From an uncultured Clostridia bacterium (lineage in GTDB: Bacteria > Bacillota > Clostridia > Christensenellales > UBA1242): DNA of 64,000 bases. The notes under the pieces are model-generated. The model was given only the letters and a program-made list of their open reading frames with translations. It did no database searches and was not told where the DNA came from. The position numbers and the translations under genes are program-made. This document shows, one piece after another, positions 35,707-44,506 of this stretch (positions within the stretch are counted from its first letter, which is position 1; every line of letters starts with the position of its first letter). The DNA is taken from the NCBI GenBank assembly GCA_934746645.1, contig CAKVFE010000001.1:744001-808000 (forward strand). Reading direction: 5' to 3'.

Positions 35707-36702
35707 ATTTAGTTTTGACAATATATCCAAACTTTCAGTAGATATTTTACCTGTAGAGTCGGGAGAGATATTTATGGTATAGCAAACACCCAATGTGTTG
35801 AGTTTGTCTTTTATACTTTTTATCTGTTCTAGACTTTTATAATTGTTGTCAAATTTAGAATATCCCCAAGTATTGTTAAGAGTGCAGACAGATTCATATA
35901 AACTATTTTTAGAATATTTTATTCCGTTAAGGTCATTAAAATCTTTACTTGTATTGGCTGTAATTGTATCTGGTATTTCATTGTCACCTAGTGTAACATA
36001 ATCATAACTGCCATTACCCAAACGAGAATTAATAAGACAATTAGGTTGAAATGATTTAACTAAATTGTAAAGTTGTTGACTTTGTTTAAGGCTGATAGTT
36101 TTTGGTGTATCAAACCAGAATAAATCTATTGTTCCATAATTTTTACAAAGTTCTTCAACTTGACAAAGAACTTTGCTATTAAAGTATAAATCAAAGTCTT
36201 TATCGTTATTGTTAAAATCCCAATCATTACACCAACTAGTTCCAGCACAATCACTATTGTCACAATTGTATCCACCACCATTTTGTTCGTGCCAGTCTAA
36301 ATCTTGTGAATAATATATTCCAAATTTTATATCGTATTTTCTACACATATCAGAAAGTTGTTTAACAATATCTTTTTTGTATGGGGTATTTGAAATGTTC
36401 CAATTATCGTATTTAGAGTTAAACATACAAAAGCCATCGTGATGTTTTGCTGTAAAAATTATGTATTTAAATCCATTATTTTTAGCAAATTTTACAATTT
36501 CTTCAGCATCAAAAAATGTAGGATTAAACTTCTTAGCCAATTTTTCATAATCGCAAATCTTTATGCGTGCGTAAGATTGTATCCATTCACAATAAGAACT
36601 CATTTTATAAGTCTTGTATTCTCCACCCAATAGAGAATATAGTCCAAAATGAATTATTAAGCCACATTTGGCTTCTTTAAACCAATTATATTTGTTTTCC
36701 AT
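35701..36702 (-). CDS. alpha-L-fucosidase (GH29)
   Basis: Glycoside hydrolase of 333 residues with only the (beta/alpha)8 domain of family GH29: GLIIHFGLYSLLGGEY at the start, FTAKHHDGFCMFNS, IYYSQDLDWHEQN and LFWFDTP, whose Asp is the expected nucleophile. No signal peptide is present, so it would act on imported fuco-oligosaccharides in the cytoplasm, which suits a gut organism meeting mucin or milk glycans. The general acid/base is variable in GH29 and I do not assign it. No other fucose genes are adjacent. Confidence 0.88.
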   Translation of the reverse strand: MENKYNWFKEAKCGLIIHFGLYSLLGGEYKTYKMSSYCEWIQSYARIKICDYEKLAKKFNPTFFDAEEIVKFAKNNGFKYIIFTAKHHDGFCMFNSKYDNWNISNTPYKKDIVKQLSDMCRKYDIKFGIYYSQDLDWHEQNGGGYNCDNSDCAGTSWCNDWDFNNNDKDFDLYFNSKVLCQVEELCKNYGTIDLFWFDTPKTISLKQSQQLYNLVKSFQPNCLINSRLGNGSYDYVTLGDNEIPDTITANTSKDFNDLNGIKYSKNSLYESVCTLNNTWGYSKFDNNYKSLEQIKSIKDKLNTLGVCYTINISPDSTGKISTESLDILSKLNK

Positions 36703-36817
36703 AACTGCATTATATTATTTATATATTCTAAAAGTCAAACATATATTTGTATAAGAGTATGGGATAAAAGATAAGGATAAAAGATTTTTATAAGTGATTA
36801 GTAATGCAAAAAAAATA

Positions 36818-36847
36818 AAAAAATGGAATCATTAAATTCCATTTTTT
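36818..36847. terminator. bidirectional intrinsic terminator
   Basis: AAATGGAAT pairs with ATTCCATTT, with A/T runs on both sides; on the minus strand it closes galU. Confidence 0.85.
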
Positions 36848-36872
36848 ACTATTTTAACTATTTAAAAATATT

Positions 36873-37733
36873 TTATAAATCTAGTGATTTTAGATATTTT
36901 CTTAAATCTTCGCCATAGGTTGGGTCTTTTAAGCAAGCATCAATGTTTGCAATTACAAATCCCAATTTGTTGCCCATATCATATCTTCTACCATTGATAT
37001 CTTGAGCCATAAGAAGTTCTTTTTCAATCATTAGATTGTATGCGTCAGTAACTGAAAGTTCACCATTTTTAATTTGGCATTGGTCGATATACTTAAATAC
37101 ATCACTTGTAAGTATTGCAGTACCCAAATTGCAGATATTGCTTGGAGCTTCTTCTACTTTAGGTTTTTCTACAAAGTCAAGTATTAGGGAAGCACCATTG
37201 CCCAATGGTTTGTTTTTAATGATACCATATCTATATACTTCTTTAGGGTCACATTCTTGTACAGCTATAACGCTCTTGTGATAAGTGTTGTAGTTGTCGA
37301 TAAGTTGTTCAACGATGTTTTTATTTTCACAAGTCATAAGTTCGTCACCAAACAACATTACAAATGGATCGTCACCAACAAAAGCTTGTGCAAGTTTTAG
37401 ACAATGACCAGTTCCTAATGGTTTGTCTTGCATTTTATAATAAATATTAGCTAAAGTATTTGGCTCTGTTGCAAGTTTCAAAAATTCGGTTTTGCCACTT
37501 TCAATAAGTCTATTTTCAAGTTCTATGTTGTGGTCAAAATGTCTGATAATACATTCTTTACCTCTACCTATAAGTATTAGAACATCGGTAATACCAGCCT
37601 TTTTCAAATCTTCTACCAATACTTGTAAGATAGGTTTGTCAAGTAATGGTAACATCTCTTTAGGTACAGATTTTGATATAGGCAAAAATCTTGTTGCCAA
37701 TCCACCACATAATATAACTGCTTTTTTAATCAT
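36873..37733 (-). CDS. galU: UTP-glucose-1-phosphate uridylyltransferase
   Basis: Makes UDP-glucose from UTP and glucose-1-phosphate for surface glycans and glycolipids. The nucleotide loop GGLATRFLPISKSVPKEMLPLLDKP (family AGxGTRxLP...KPKEM) opens the protein; MLFGDEL (metal Asp), FVEKPK and the sugar-binding region GTAILTSDVF follow. At 286 residues the length is normal. AAAGGAG lies 8 bases before the ATG. The gene is alone between terminator and the ECF operon. Confidence 0.93.
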   Translation of the reverse strand: MIKKAVILCGGLATRFLPISKSVPKEMLPLLDKPILQVLVEDLKKAGITDVLILIGRGKECIIRHFDHNIELENRLIESGKTEFLKLATEPNTLANIYYKMQDKPLGTGHCLKLAQAFVGDDPFVMLFGDELMTCENKNIVEQLIDNYNTYHKSVIAVQECDPKEVYRYGIIKNKPLGNGASLILDFVEKPKVEEAPSNICNLGTAILTSDVFKYIDQCQIKNGELSVTDAYNLMIEKELLMAQDINGRRYDMGNKLGFVIANIDACLKDPTYGEDLRKYLKSLDL

Positions 37734-37816
37734 TTTTGTTTCTCCTTTATCACAATAAAGAGTATATCATTTAATTTAAAATTAATAAAATAAATTGATT
37801 GATAACCTATATATTT

Positions 37817-38389
37817 TTATTCGGTATTGTAATTTCTTGCTCTTAACACCAATTCCAATTCATCTACACGCTTAAATATATTGGCAAAAAACATTACAAA
37901 CAATTTGTGGCTTTGTGTAAATAATGTTTTTAAGTTGAGATTAACATTTCTAGCCTTCAAAGTTAATTTTAGGTTGTAAGCTTCATTGGCTAGTATTGGT
38001 ATAAAGTTGATGGCTATTACTATCATAAGCGATAAGTTGTTGGTGTTGACTTTAAACAATTTTAAAGGGTAGAACAACTGATTAAATCCTTGAGCAAGTT
38101 TGGTTGCGTTGATTTTGTAAGAAAATATAAATGCGCCATTAGCTACAATTATTATTTTCCAAGCTACAATTAGACTGGCTACCACACTATCAAATATAAG
38201 ATTAAATAAGAAAACAATTAATACAAATATTACAATTTTTAAAAGATTTTTAAGTGCTTTTACTGGACTGATTTTAAAAATGAAATGTAATAAAATATTG
38301 GATATTGTAAGTCCCAGTAACACCCAAACATTGTTAATAAGAAAAGTTGCAATAGAAAATGCAATAAAAATAAGGATTATTAAAAACAT
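37817..38389 (-). CDS. ecfT: ECF transporter transmembrane subunit EcfT
   Basis: Membrane scaffold that joins the substrate-binding S subunit to the ATPase in ECF vitamin importers. It has several hydrophobic helices and, in the cytoplasmic coupling helices, the two Ala-Arg motifs that dock into the ATPase (LKARNVNLN and LRARNYN). It is shorter than most EcfT (190 against about 265 residues), lacking part of the N-terminal region. Its ATG overlaps the ecfA stop by one base. It is third in the folT-ecfA-ecfT operon. Confidence 0.85.
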   Translation of the reverse strand: MFLIILIFIAFSIATFLINNVWVLLGLTISNILLHFIFKISPVKALKNLLKIVIFVLIVFLFNLIFDSVVASLIVAWKIIIVANGAFIFSYKINATKLAQGFNQLFYPLKLFKVNTNNLSLMIVIAINFIPILANEAYNLKLTLKARNVNLNLKTLFTQSHKLFVMFFANIFKRVDELELVLRARNYNTE

Positions 38390-39162
38390 TATTTTATCTC
38401 CATTATTGATTGTATTATACTATCGTTGGATTGATAATCTTTGATTTTAAACTTTTCTATTAACTGTAATTTAAGTGGAATGTATGTATTGTGTTGTCTG
38501 TATATATCTAAATTGTTAAGCATTTCGCTAGTTGGTAAAAATGCTTCCATAATACCATTGTTGATAACCATAACTTTGTCTGCATAAACAATTTCGTCTA
38601 GTAAATTGGTCGTAAATATTACTGTAACACCTTGAGATTTTAATTTTAAAAACAACTGATATAAGTCTTCTTTTGCAGTTGGGTCAAGGTATACACTTGC
38701 TTCATCAAAAATAATAATTTTTGGCTTTATTGCAAGCATATTTGCTATAGCAATTCGTTGTTTTTGACCTGTTGATAGGTTAAAAGTTTCGCTATTTTTA
38801 TAATCTAGCATATTGGTTAGTTTTAGAGCATAATCAATATTATCTTCAATTTCGGATTTGGAAAATCCGTGATTTTTTAAAGTAAAACTTATGTCATCGT
38901 AGACATTGTTAAATATTATTTGGTTGTCCGGATTTTGAAATACAATACCAATCTTTTTGTTTGATTTTTTAATAGGTACATCGTCTATAGTGATAGTACC
39001 TTTTTTAGTTTTTATAAGTCCAGCAATCAATTTGATAAGTGTAGTTTTGCCACTTGCGTTGTTGCCAGTTATGGCTATTATTTCGCCGTCATTGATTTCA
39101 AAATTGATATCTTTAAGTTCAAAATTGGGATATTTAAATTGTACATTACTAACTTTTATCAT
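38389..39162 (-). CDS. ecfA: ECF transporter ATPase EcfA
   Basis: ATP-binding subunit of 257 residues: Walker A GNNASGKTT, Q-loop VFQNPDNQIIF, signature LSTGQKQR and Walker B IIFDEAS. The switch His expected after the D-loop is replaced: the segment reads FTTNLLDEI where relatives have THDLDE-like sequence. Only one ATPase gene is in the operon, whereas most ECF systems have two (EcfA and EcfA'), so it would act as a homodimer or borrow a partner coded elsewhere. The start follows GGGAGGA, which overlaps the folT stop. Confidence 0.88.
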   Translation of the reverse strand: MIKVSNVQFKYPNFELKDINFEINDGEIIAITGNNASGKTTLIKLIAGLIKTKKGTITIDDVPIKKSNKKIGIVFQNPDNQIIFNNVYDDISFTLKNHGFSKSEIEDNIDYALKLTNMLDYKNSETFNLSTGQKQRIAIANMLAIKPKIIIFDEASVYLDPTAKEDLYQLFLKLKSQGVTVIFTTNLLDEIVYADKVMVINNGIMEAFLPTSEMLNNLDIYRQHNTYIPLKLQLIEKFKIKDYQSNDSIIQSIMEIK

Positions 39163-39177
39163 ATTGTATCCTCCCAA

Positions 39178-39885
39178 CTATTTATTGTCTTGTTTTATAT
39201 CTAAATTTGTCTCAATTTTAGTAGATTGGATTGAGTTATTTGGAGTACTAGATTGTGTAGTATTTTCAGTAGATTTGTCGCCATTATTTTCTATAGATTG
39301 ATTATCGGTATTATCGTTGGATTCTTCGACATCATCAGTATCATCAATGTCGTCATAAGAAGAAAACAATTTTTTGTATATACCCATTTTGTCTAGACTT
39401 AAATTGATAAAGAACATAATAACTACTTCGATTGGCAACATAACAATTTGCTTTAATAATCTAGTAGGAAGTATAGCCATAATAGCTTTTTTAGATGTTA
39501 TATATATCCATAAACTATTGATAAATCCATTGCAAACAATCAATACAATAAGGCAACTAATTATCAATTTTAACACGAACTTTTTGTTGTCTAGTTTTTC
39601 ATCTTTTCTGTGTAGAAATAATCCGTATACAAAACCTGTAATTAGTGAAGTAATTGTGTATCCGACAAAATATGCACCAAAAGGGAATAGCAATGCTCCT
39701 ATTAGGTCGGCAAGTCCAGCTATCATCATAGTCCACCAAGGACCCAACAAAATACCGGATAACATAAGTGGAATAAAAGAGAATGATATAACAACAATAG
39801 GTGTTTTTATAGATAGAAATCTACTTAGTACAATAGTGGTTGCAAGCAATAATCCTGCAATAATAATTTTTTTAATTTTAGACAT
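39178..39885 (-). CDS. folT: folate-type ECF transporter substrate-binding protein FolT
   Basis: Membrane S subunit that binds the vitamin, most likely folate. The segments RFLSIKTPIVVISFSFIPL, LLGPWWTMM and ADLIGALLFPFGAYF, and the late block LPTRLLKQIVMLPIE, are those of the FolT family. After the six helices (to about residue 180) an acidic Asp/Asn/Ser/Thr-rich tail of about 50 residues is added, which family members lack. It is the first gene of the ECF operon and follows a riboswitch-like leader. Confidence 0.88.
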   Translation of the reverse strand: MSKIKKIIIAGLLLATTIVLSRFLSIKTPIVVISFSFIPLMLSGILLGPWWTMMIAGLADLIGALLFPFGAYFVGYTITSLITGFVYGLFLHRKDEKLDNKKFVLKLIISCLIVLIVCNGFINSLWIYITSKKAIMAILPTRLLKQIVMLPIEVVIMFFINLSLDKMGIYKKLFSSYDDIDDTDDVEESNDNTDNQSIENNGDKSTENTTQSSTPNNSIQSTKIETNLDIKQDNK

Positions 39886-40083
39886 GAAAAAAACACTCCT
39901 TTATTTTTAATATATTTATTTGCGTATGCAAAAAGACTTGTATCAAAACAAGTTAATTAAAAATATTGAAGTGTTAGATTTCGAATCTTAGTTTTTTGTC
40001 GATAAGGACTAAATACTTTCTCATAGGCGTTACCTACTTCTAAAAATTATGATAAGTATATCCCTTTCATTTTGTTTTTGCAA
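39886..40083 (-). promoter_or_regulatory. promoter and riboswitch-like leader of the folT operon
   Basis: On the minus strand, TTGCAA (40083-40078), 17 bases, TATACT (40060-40055) predict a start near 40048. The leader then forms GAAGT/ACTTC (40040-40036 with 39972-39968) closing three arms: AGG/CCT (40033-40036 with 40024-40027), TTAGT/ACTAA (40012-40008 with 39992-39988) and AGATT/AATCT (39988-39976). An ACTTGT/ACAAGT hairpin plus T-run follows at 39953-39930. It does not match the THF riboswitch consensus as I know it. Confidence 0.55.
39930..39953 (-). terminator. terminator hairpin within the folT leader
   Basis: ACTTGT and ACAAGT form a 6-bp stem with a C then five T on the minus strand, 45 bases before the folT ATG; it would act as the off-state of a switch. 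Confidence 0.6.
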
Positions 40084-40340
40084 CACAATTTAATGGTTTT
40101 TAATTGGAATTATTATTTTTTGTAATATTATATAAATTTCAATTTTTTATGATATTGTGTTTGATATAATAACCGTTTTGGTGCTTAAATAATTATTTTT
40201 AGTGCTTTTTATAGTTAAGATATGCCGATTAGTCTATGTGTCATAGTCTTAAATATTGCTCTTAGTCACTTATATTTACTTTATAAAAATAGGAAATGTG
40301 CTTATTAAGGTCGTTTTTGGACAATTTTTTTATCAAGTTA

Positions 40341-40369
40341 TTGACCCCAATATATTTTTAATATATAAT
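40341..40369 (+). promoter_or_regulatory. promoter of the DUF4097-like gene
   Basis: TTGACC (40341-40346), 17 bases, TATAAT (40364-40369). Between this and the folT promoter (40084-40340) I see only AT-rich DNA. Confidence 0.75.
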
Positions 40370-40435
40370 GTAAGTAATAATAAACTTAAATCCGTAATGT
40401 TTTTTTGGGGATATTATGGGTAAAAGGGGTAAGTT

Positions 40436-42019
40436 ATGAAGATTATAAAAGGCGTATTGACATACACAATGTTATTAATCGGTGGCGCATTAATTATTTG
40501 TATGGCTTTGATTGGCTGTATGTTCCTATTCCCTAATTTCAAAGTATTTGGTTGGGGAGTTATGTTCCAAAGCAACAAGCTTGTTACAGATATTAAGAGC
40601 GAAAAGTTTAGCCCACTGGAAGATCAGGGAAATAGTGATAAAGTAATCACATTGGACATTGATGCTAAATTGCACGATGTAGAGATTTATCAATTCTCTG
40701 ATAGTACCGAATATATTTCTATTCAAAAATATGATGATATGTTTGGACTAATGAAAGGTTCTAGAGATAACTATGATGGTAGTGTTACTTTAGATAAAGT
40801 TAAAGATAATATAGAAAACCATTACAAAATTGAAACTAAGGCTATTGAAGGTGCTATTTTAAAACGCACAAGCCGTATAATTGTTTATGTTCCAAATAGA
40901 CAAAATTATGTATTCAATATTTCTACAACCAATGGTAATATCACTATCAATGGTGGTCAAAAAGAAGTTGCTGGAAAAGTTGAAACAGCTACAAACCTTC
41001 AAGTCCGTGGTTTAAATTTAAAGACAACTTCAGGTGATTTTAGTTGGAACAATATTTATAATAAAGAAAAAATAGTTTCATTGAATACTTTAATTGCTAA
41101 AACAAACACTGGTAAATTTGATTTTACTTTAGGTGATGACATTACATTAAAATCAAAACCAGATAGCCAATATTATCTAGAATGTAAGCGTGGCGAATTC
41201 TTATTTAATAATATTGATGCTGACAAAGTAAATATTGTTGGTGATGATGTATTAGTTAGAGCTAATAAATTACATACTGAAAAGAGTTTCTATTTCAATG
41301 CCCCAAGTGGATTCTTTGATGTTACAACTTTAACAAATAATGATAAAGGTTTAAGCACAATTATTACTAACAACATTGATGTAAAACTTGATACCGTTAA
41401 TGGCGAACTTGCTATTACAACAACTTATGGCGATATTACAGTTAACAAAACAATGTCTAATGCTACATTAAAATCAATCAATGGTAATATTACTGTTGGT
41501 GAAGCTAATTCAAGTCTAAGTGCTATATCTGAACACGGAGATATTACTGTTGGCAAATATTCTGCAAAAGTTTATTTGAAAAACAAACACGGTAAAATAG
41601 TTGCTTCTTTCGATACAGATGCAGAAAGAAATTATGCTAATGCTTCAACAATGATTAATGAAGAAGGCTCTATTACAGCCAACAAATTGATTTTACCTAC
41701 AAATCTTACAACAACTTCTGGTGGTACAATTAATGCAAGTTATTATCTATTACCAACACATACTAAACCTAGAGTAGAACACGAAGTTAATTTGCAAGGT
41801 GGCGGAAAAGCATACTTACAATTACCTAACACAAATGCATTTATGTTTATAGGTTATGGTAACATTTCTGGTAGAGTAAGTAGTCAAGATATGGTAGCTT
41901 GCGATGAAGCACAAACAATCTTAACTCCTGCAACTGATGACACTAAAGATGATATGACATTATTGACAGTTAGAGGTGCTACTGGTTCTACAGTATTTAG
42001 TACTTACAACGGAGATTAA
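40436..42019 (+). CDS. membrane-anchored DUF4097-like beta-helix protein
   Basis: One N-terminal membrane helix (about residues 10-32) anchors a 490-residue extracellular part with repeated strands of the form NGNITIN, SGDFSW, YGDITVN and NGNITVG, the DUF4097 pattern of a right-handed beta-helix or stacked beta-strands. Such proteins are annotated as putative adhesins, though their role is unproven. AAAAGGGG precedes the ATG. It has a strong own promoter and a terminator and stands alone. Confidence 0.75.
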   Translation: MKIIKGVLTYTMLLIGGALIICMALIGCMFLFPNFKVFGWGVMFQSNKLVTDIKSEKFSPLEDQGNSDKVITLDIDAKLHDVEIYQFSDSTEYISIQKYDDMFGLMKGSRDNYDGSVTLDKVKDNIENHYKIETKAIEGAILKRTSRIIVYVPNRQNYVFNISTTNGNITINGGQKEVAGKVETATNLQVRGLNLKTTSGDFSWNNIYNKEKIVSLNTLIAKTNTGKFDFTLGDDITLKSKPDSQYYLECKRGEFLFNNIDADKVNIVGDDVLVRANKLHTEKSFYFNAPSGFFDVTTLTNNDKGLSTIITNNIDVKLDTVNGELAITTTYGDITVNKTMSNATLKSINGNITVGEANSSLSAISEHGDITVGKYSAKVYLKNKHGKIVASFDTDAERNYANASTMINEEGSITANKLILPTNLTTTSGGTINASYYLLPTHTKPRVEHEVNLQGGGKAYLQLPNTNAFMFIGYGNISGRVSSQDMVACDEAQTILTPATDDTKDDMTLLTVRGATGSTVFSTYNGD

Positions 42020-42033
42020 TAAAAATATAAAAT

Positions 42034-42060
42034 AAAAGCCCTTTATGGGTTTTTATTTTT
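42034..42060 (+). terminator. intrinsic terminator
   Basis: AAAAGCCC pairs with GGGTTTTT, followed by a T-rich tail. Confidence 0.75.
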
Positions 42061-42223
42061 TGCTTTTAACTAATATATAGATAGTATCAATAAAGTATAA
42101 AAGTTATTTATATTGCAAAAAATGTCTATATTAAGATAAAAACACTATTTAAAGAGAAGTTGACTTGACAAAAGTTGTTATTTAAAGTAATCTAATTTGG
42201 ATAATAGAAAAAAGGAATATAAA

Positions 42224-43804
42224 ATGTTACAAGCGATTAATGTTTCACTACAATTTGGTGGAAGAAAATTATTTGAAGATGTTAATATAAAATTTACTAA
42301 AGGTAACTGCTATGGTATTATTGGTGCTAATGGTGCAGGTAAAAGTACTTTCTTAAAGATTCTTACTGGCGAAATTACACCTAATAAGGGTGAAGTTGTT
42401 AAAGACCCTAAAGAGCGTATGAGCGTTCTTAACCAAAACCAAGAAGCTTTTAATGACGAAACAGTTATTCGTACTGTTCTTATGGGACATAAAAGACTTA
42501 TTGAAGTTATGGAAGAAAAAGACGCATTATATGCAAAACCAGACTTTAGTGAAGAAGATGGTATGAAAGCTGGCGAGTTGGAAGCTGAGTTTATGGAAAT
42601 GAATGGTTGGGAAGCAGAAAGTGATGCCCAAACACTTCTTAATGGACTTGGTGTTCCTAGCGAACTTCATTATAGTTTAATGGGTGACTTAGACCCAAAA
42701 ATGAAAGTTAAAGTGTTGTTGGCACAAGCATTGTTTGGCAATCCAGACATACTTATTTTGGACGAACCTACCAACAACCTTGACGCTGTAACCACAAAAT
42801 GGTTGGAAGATTATCTTATTGATTTTGAAAATATTTTGATTATTGTATCTCACAATAGACACTTCCTTAACCGTGTATGTACACATATTTGTGATGTGGA
42901 TTATGGCAAAATTAATATGTATGTGGGCAACTACGATTTCTGGTACGAAACCAGTCAATTATTGCTTCGTCAACAAAAAGAACTTAATAAGAAGATGGAA
43001 GCTAGAGCAAAAGAATTGCAAGAATTTATAGCAAGATTCTCTGCTAATGCTTCAAAAAGTAAACAAGCTACTTCTAGAAAGAAAGAACTAGAAAAATTGA
43101 CAATAGAAGATATCAAACCTAGTAGCCGTAAATATCCTTATATAGATTTTAGGGTAGAAAGAGAAGCTGGCAATGATATTTTGAAAGTCGAAAATCTTTC
43201 TAAGAAAGGACAGTTTGAAAATGTATCATTTACAGTTAATAAAGGCGAAAAAATAGCTTTTGTTAGTGATAAAGGTACAACTATATCTGCATTATTTAAG
43301 ATTATTGCTGGAGAAGATAAAGATTATACCGGTGAAGTTAAGTGGGGTAAAACTATAACATATAGTTATATGCCACAAAACTATAACCAATATTTTGATA
43401 ATTGTGATTTAAACTTAGTTCAATGGTTGGGACAATATAGTAAAGAACAAGAACAATCATTCTTGCGTGGATGGTTGGGCAGAATGTTATTTACTGGTGA
43501 AGAAGGACTAAAACAAGCAAAAGTGTTGTCAGGTGGAGAAAAGGTAAGATGTATGCTAGCCAAGATGATGTTGACTAGTGGCAACTTCCTTATCTTTGAC
43601 GAACCTACTAACCACTTAGACCTAGAAAGTATAACTGCTCTTAATAAGGGTATGATTAACTTTAAGGGTAATTTGCTATTTACAAGTCATGACCAAGAAC
43701 TTATGGAAACTGTAGCCAACAGAATTATCGAAATCAATGGTACAAAGACTTATGATAAATTGACTACTTATGATGAGTACTTAGAAGATAAAAACAACAA
43801 ATAG
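42224..43804 (+). CDS. ABC-F ribosome-associated ATPase (YbiT/YkpA-like)
   Basis: Soluble twin ATPase of 526 residues; ABC-F proteins act on stalled ribosomes. The first domain has Walker A GANGAGKST, Walker B LILDEPTNNLD and switch SHNRHF. A charged linker (about residues 245-310) follows. The second domain has LSGGEKVRCMLAKMM, LIFDEPTNHLDLE and TSHDQE, but where its Walker A should be it reads FVSDKGTTISALFK, so the P-loop lysine is gone. Even YbiT-type relatives keep GPNELAKTT there. GGAAT-type site AAAAGGA precedes the ATG. Confidence 0.9.
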   Translation: MLQAINVSLQFGGRKLFEDVNIKFTKGNCYGIIGANGAGKSTFLKILTGEITPNKGEVVKDPKERMSVLNQNQEAFNDETVIRTVLMGHKRLIEVMEEKDALYAKPDFSEEDGMKAGELEAEFMEMNGWEAESDAQTLLNGLGVPSELHYSLMGDLDPKMKVKVLLAQALFGNPDILILDEPTNNLDAVTTKWLEDYLIDFENILIIVSHNRHFLNRVCTHICDVDYGKINMYVGNYDFWYETSQLLLRQQKELNKKMEARAKELQEFIARFSANASKSKQATSRKKELEKLTIEDIKPSSRKYPYIDFRVEREAGNDILKVENLSKKGQFENVSFTVNKGEKIAFVSDKGTTISALFKIIAGEDKDYTGEVKWGKTITYSYMPQNYNQYFDNCDLNLVQWLGQYSKEQEQSFLRGWLGRMLFTGEEGLKQAKVLSGGEKVRCMLAKMMLTSGNFLIFDEPTNHLDLESITALNKGMINFKGNLLFTSHDQELMETVANRIIEINGTKTYDKLTTYDEYLEDKNNK

Positions 43805-43810
43805 ATAGTT

Positions 43811-43840
43811 AAAAGCCCACTAAATATAGTGGGCTTTTTG
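43811..43840 (+). terminator. intrinsic terminator of the ABC-F gene
   Basis: AAAAGCCCACTA pairs with TAGTGGGCTTTT, followed by T-run. Confidence 0.92.
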
Positions 43841-43858
43841 TTTTTACAATTCAAGCAG

Positions 43859-43887
43859 TTGGAAAAATCTTAAAATAATGCTATTAT
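43859..43887 (+). promoter_or_regulatory. promoter of the alarmone gene pair
   Basis: TTGGAA (43859-43864), 17 bases, TATTAT (43882-43887). Confidence 0.6.
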
Positions 43888-43912
43888 AGTGGTATTGAAA
43901 GGAGTGTTGTTT

Positions 43913-44491
43913 ATGAGATTGCCAAAGGGACTTTGTAAAGAATTAAAAGAAACATTTAAAGAAGATTATCCATTGATTAGAAAAGGTTTGCTATTTGCCG
44001 AACGCAAACATAAAGATGCGGTTAGAGATGATGGTTCACCATATTTTTGGCACCCATTGAGAGTAGCTGAGTATGTACGAAAGTTTAAGCAATCAAAAAA
44101 TCCAACAATATTGTATCTTTCAGCACTTTTGCACGACACACTAGAAGATACCTATACTTCATATAGAGAACTTTGCGAAACTTTTGGCGAAACAATAGCT
44201 AGTACTGTTATGGAATTATCTACACCAAAATTTGCTCCAAAGTTTATAGATGGTAAAGCAATGTATTTATCTAGAAAAATGCAAAATATGACCAGTTATG
44301 CACTATATATTAAGTTGTGTGATAGATTGGATAATGTGTGTAGTTTAAATGGATGTACTGAAGAAAAACGCAATCGTATACTTAATGACACTCGTATAAT
44401 ACTAGATAATATAAAAGCTAATGCAAGACTAAGCGAAACACATAATAAAGTAATTTTGGCTATAGAAGATGAGATGAAAAAGTATAACTAA
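43913..44491 (+). CDS. small alarmone hydrolase-like HD protein
   Basis: Single HD domain of 192 residues with the motif order of the Rel hydrolase domain and of MESH1: RDDGSPYFWHPLRVAEYV, LLHDTLEDT and KLCDRLDN. It therefore probably splits (p)ppGpp to GDP/GTP and pyrophosphate with Mn2+, though other HD pyrophosphohydrolase roles are possible. It has no synthetase, TGS or ACT part. AAAGGAG lies 8 bases before the ATG; an upstream GTG start would be unsupported. It is 15 bases upstream of rel, so both come from one transcript. Confidence 0.75.
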   Translation: MRLPKGLCKELKETFKEDYPLIRKGLLFAERKHKDAVRDDGSPYFWHPLRVAEYVRKFKQSKNPTILYLSALLHDTLEDTYTSYRELCETFGETIASTVMELSTPKFAPKFIDGKAMYLSRKMQNMTSYALYIKLCDRLDNVCSLNGCTEEKRNRILNDTRIILDNIKANARLSETHNKVILAIEDEMKKYN

Positions 44492-44506
44492 TAGGAGATA
44501 TTAGCC

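Noticed and set aside
39886..40083. A THF, TPP, purine or preQ1 riboswitch before folT
   Set aside because: The core sequences of these classes, as I know them, are not found; I keep it as an unclassified leader.
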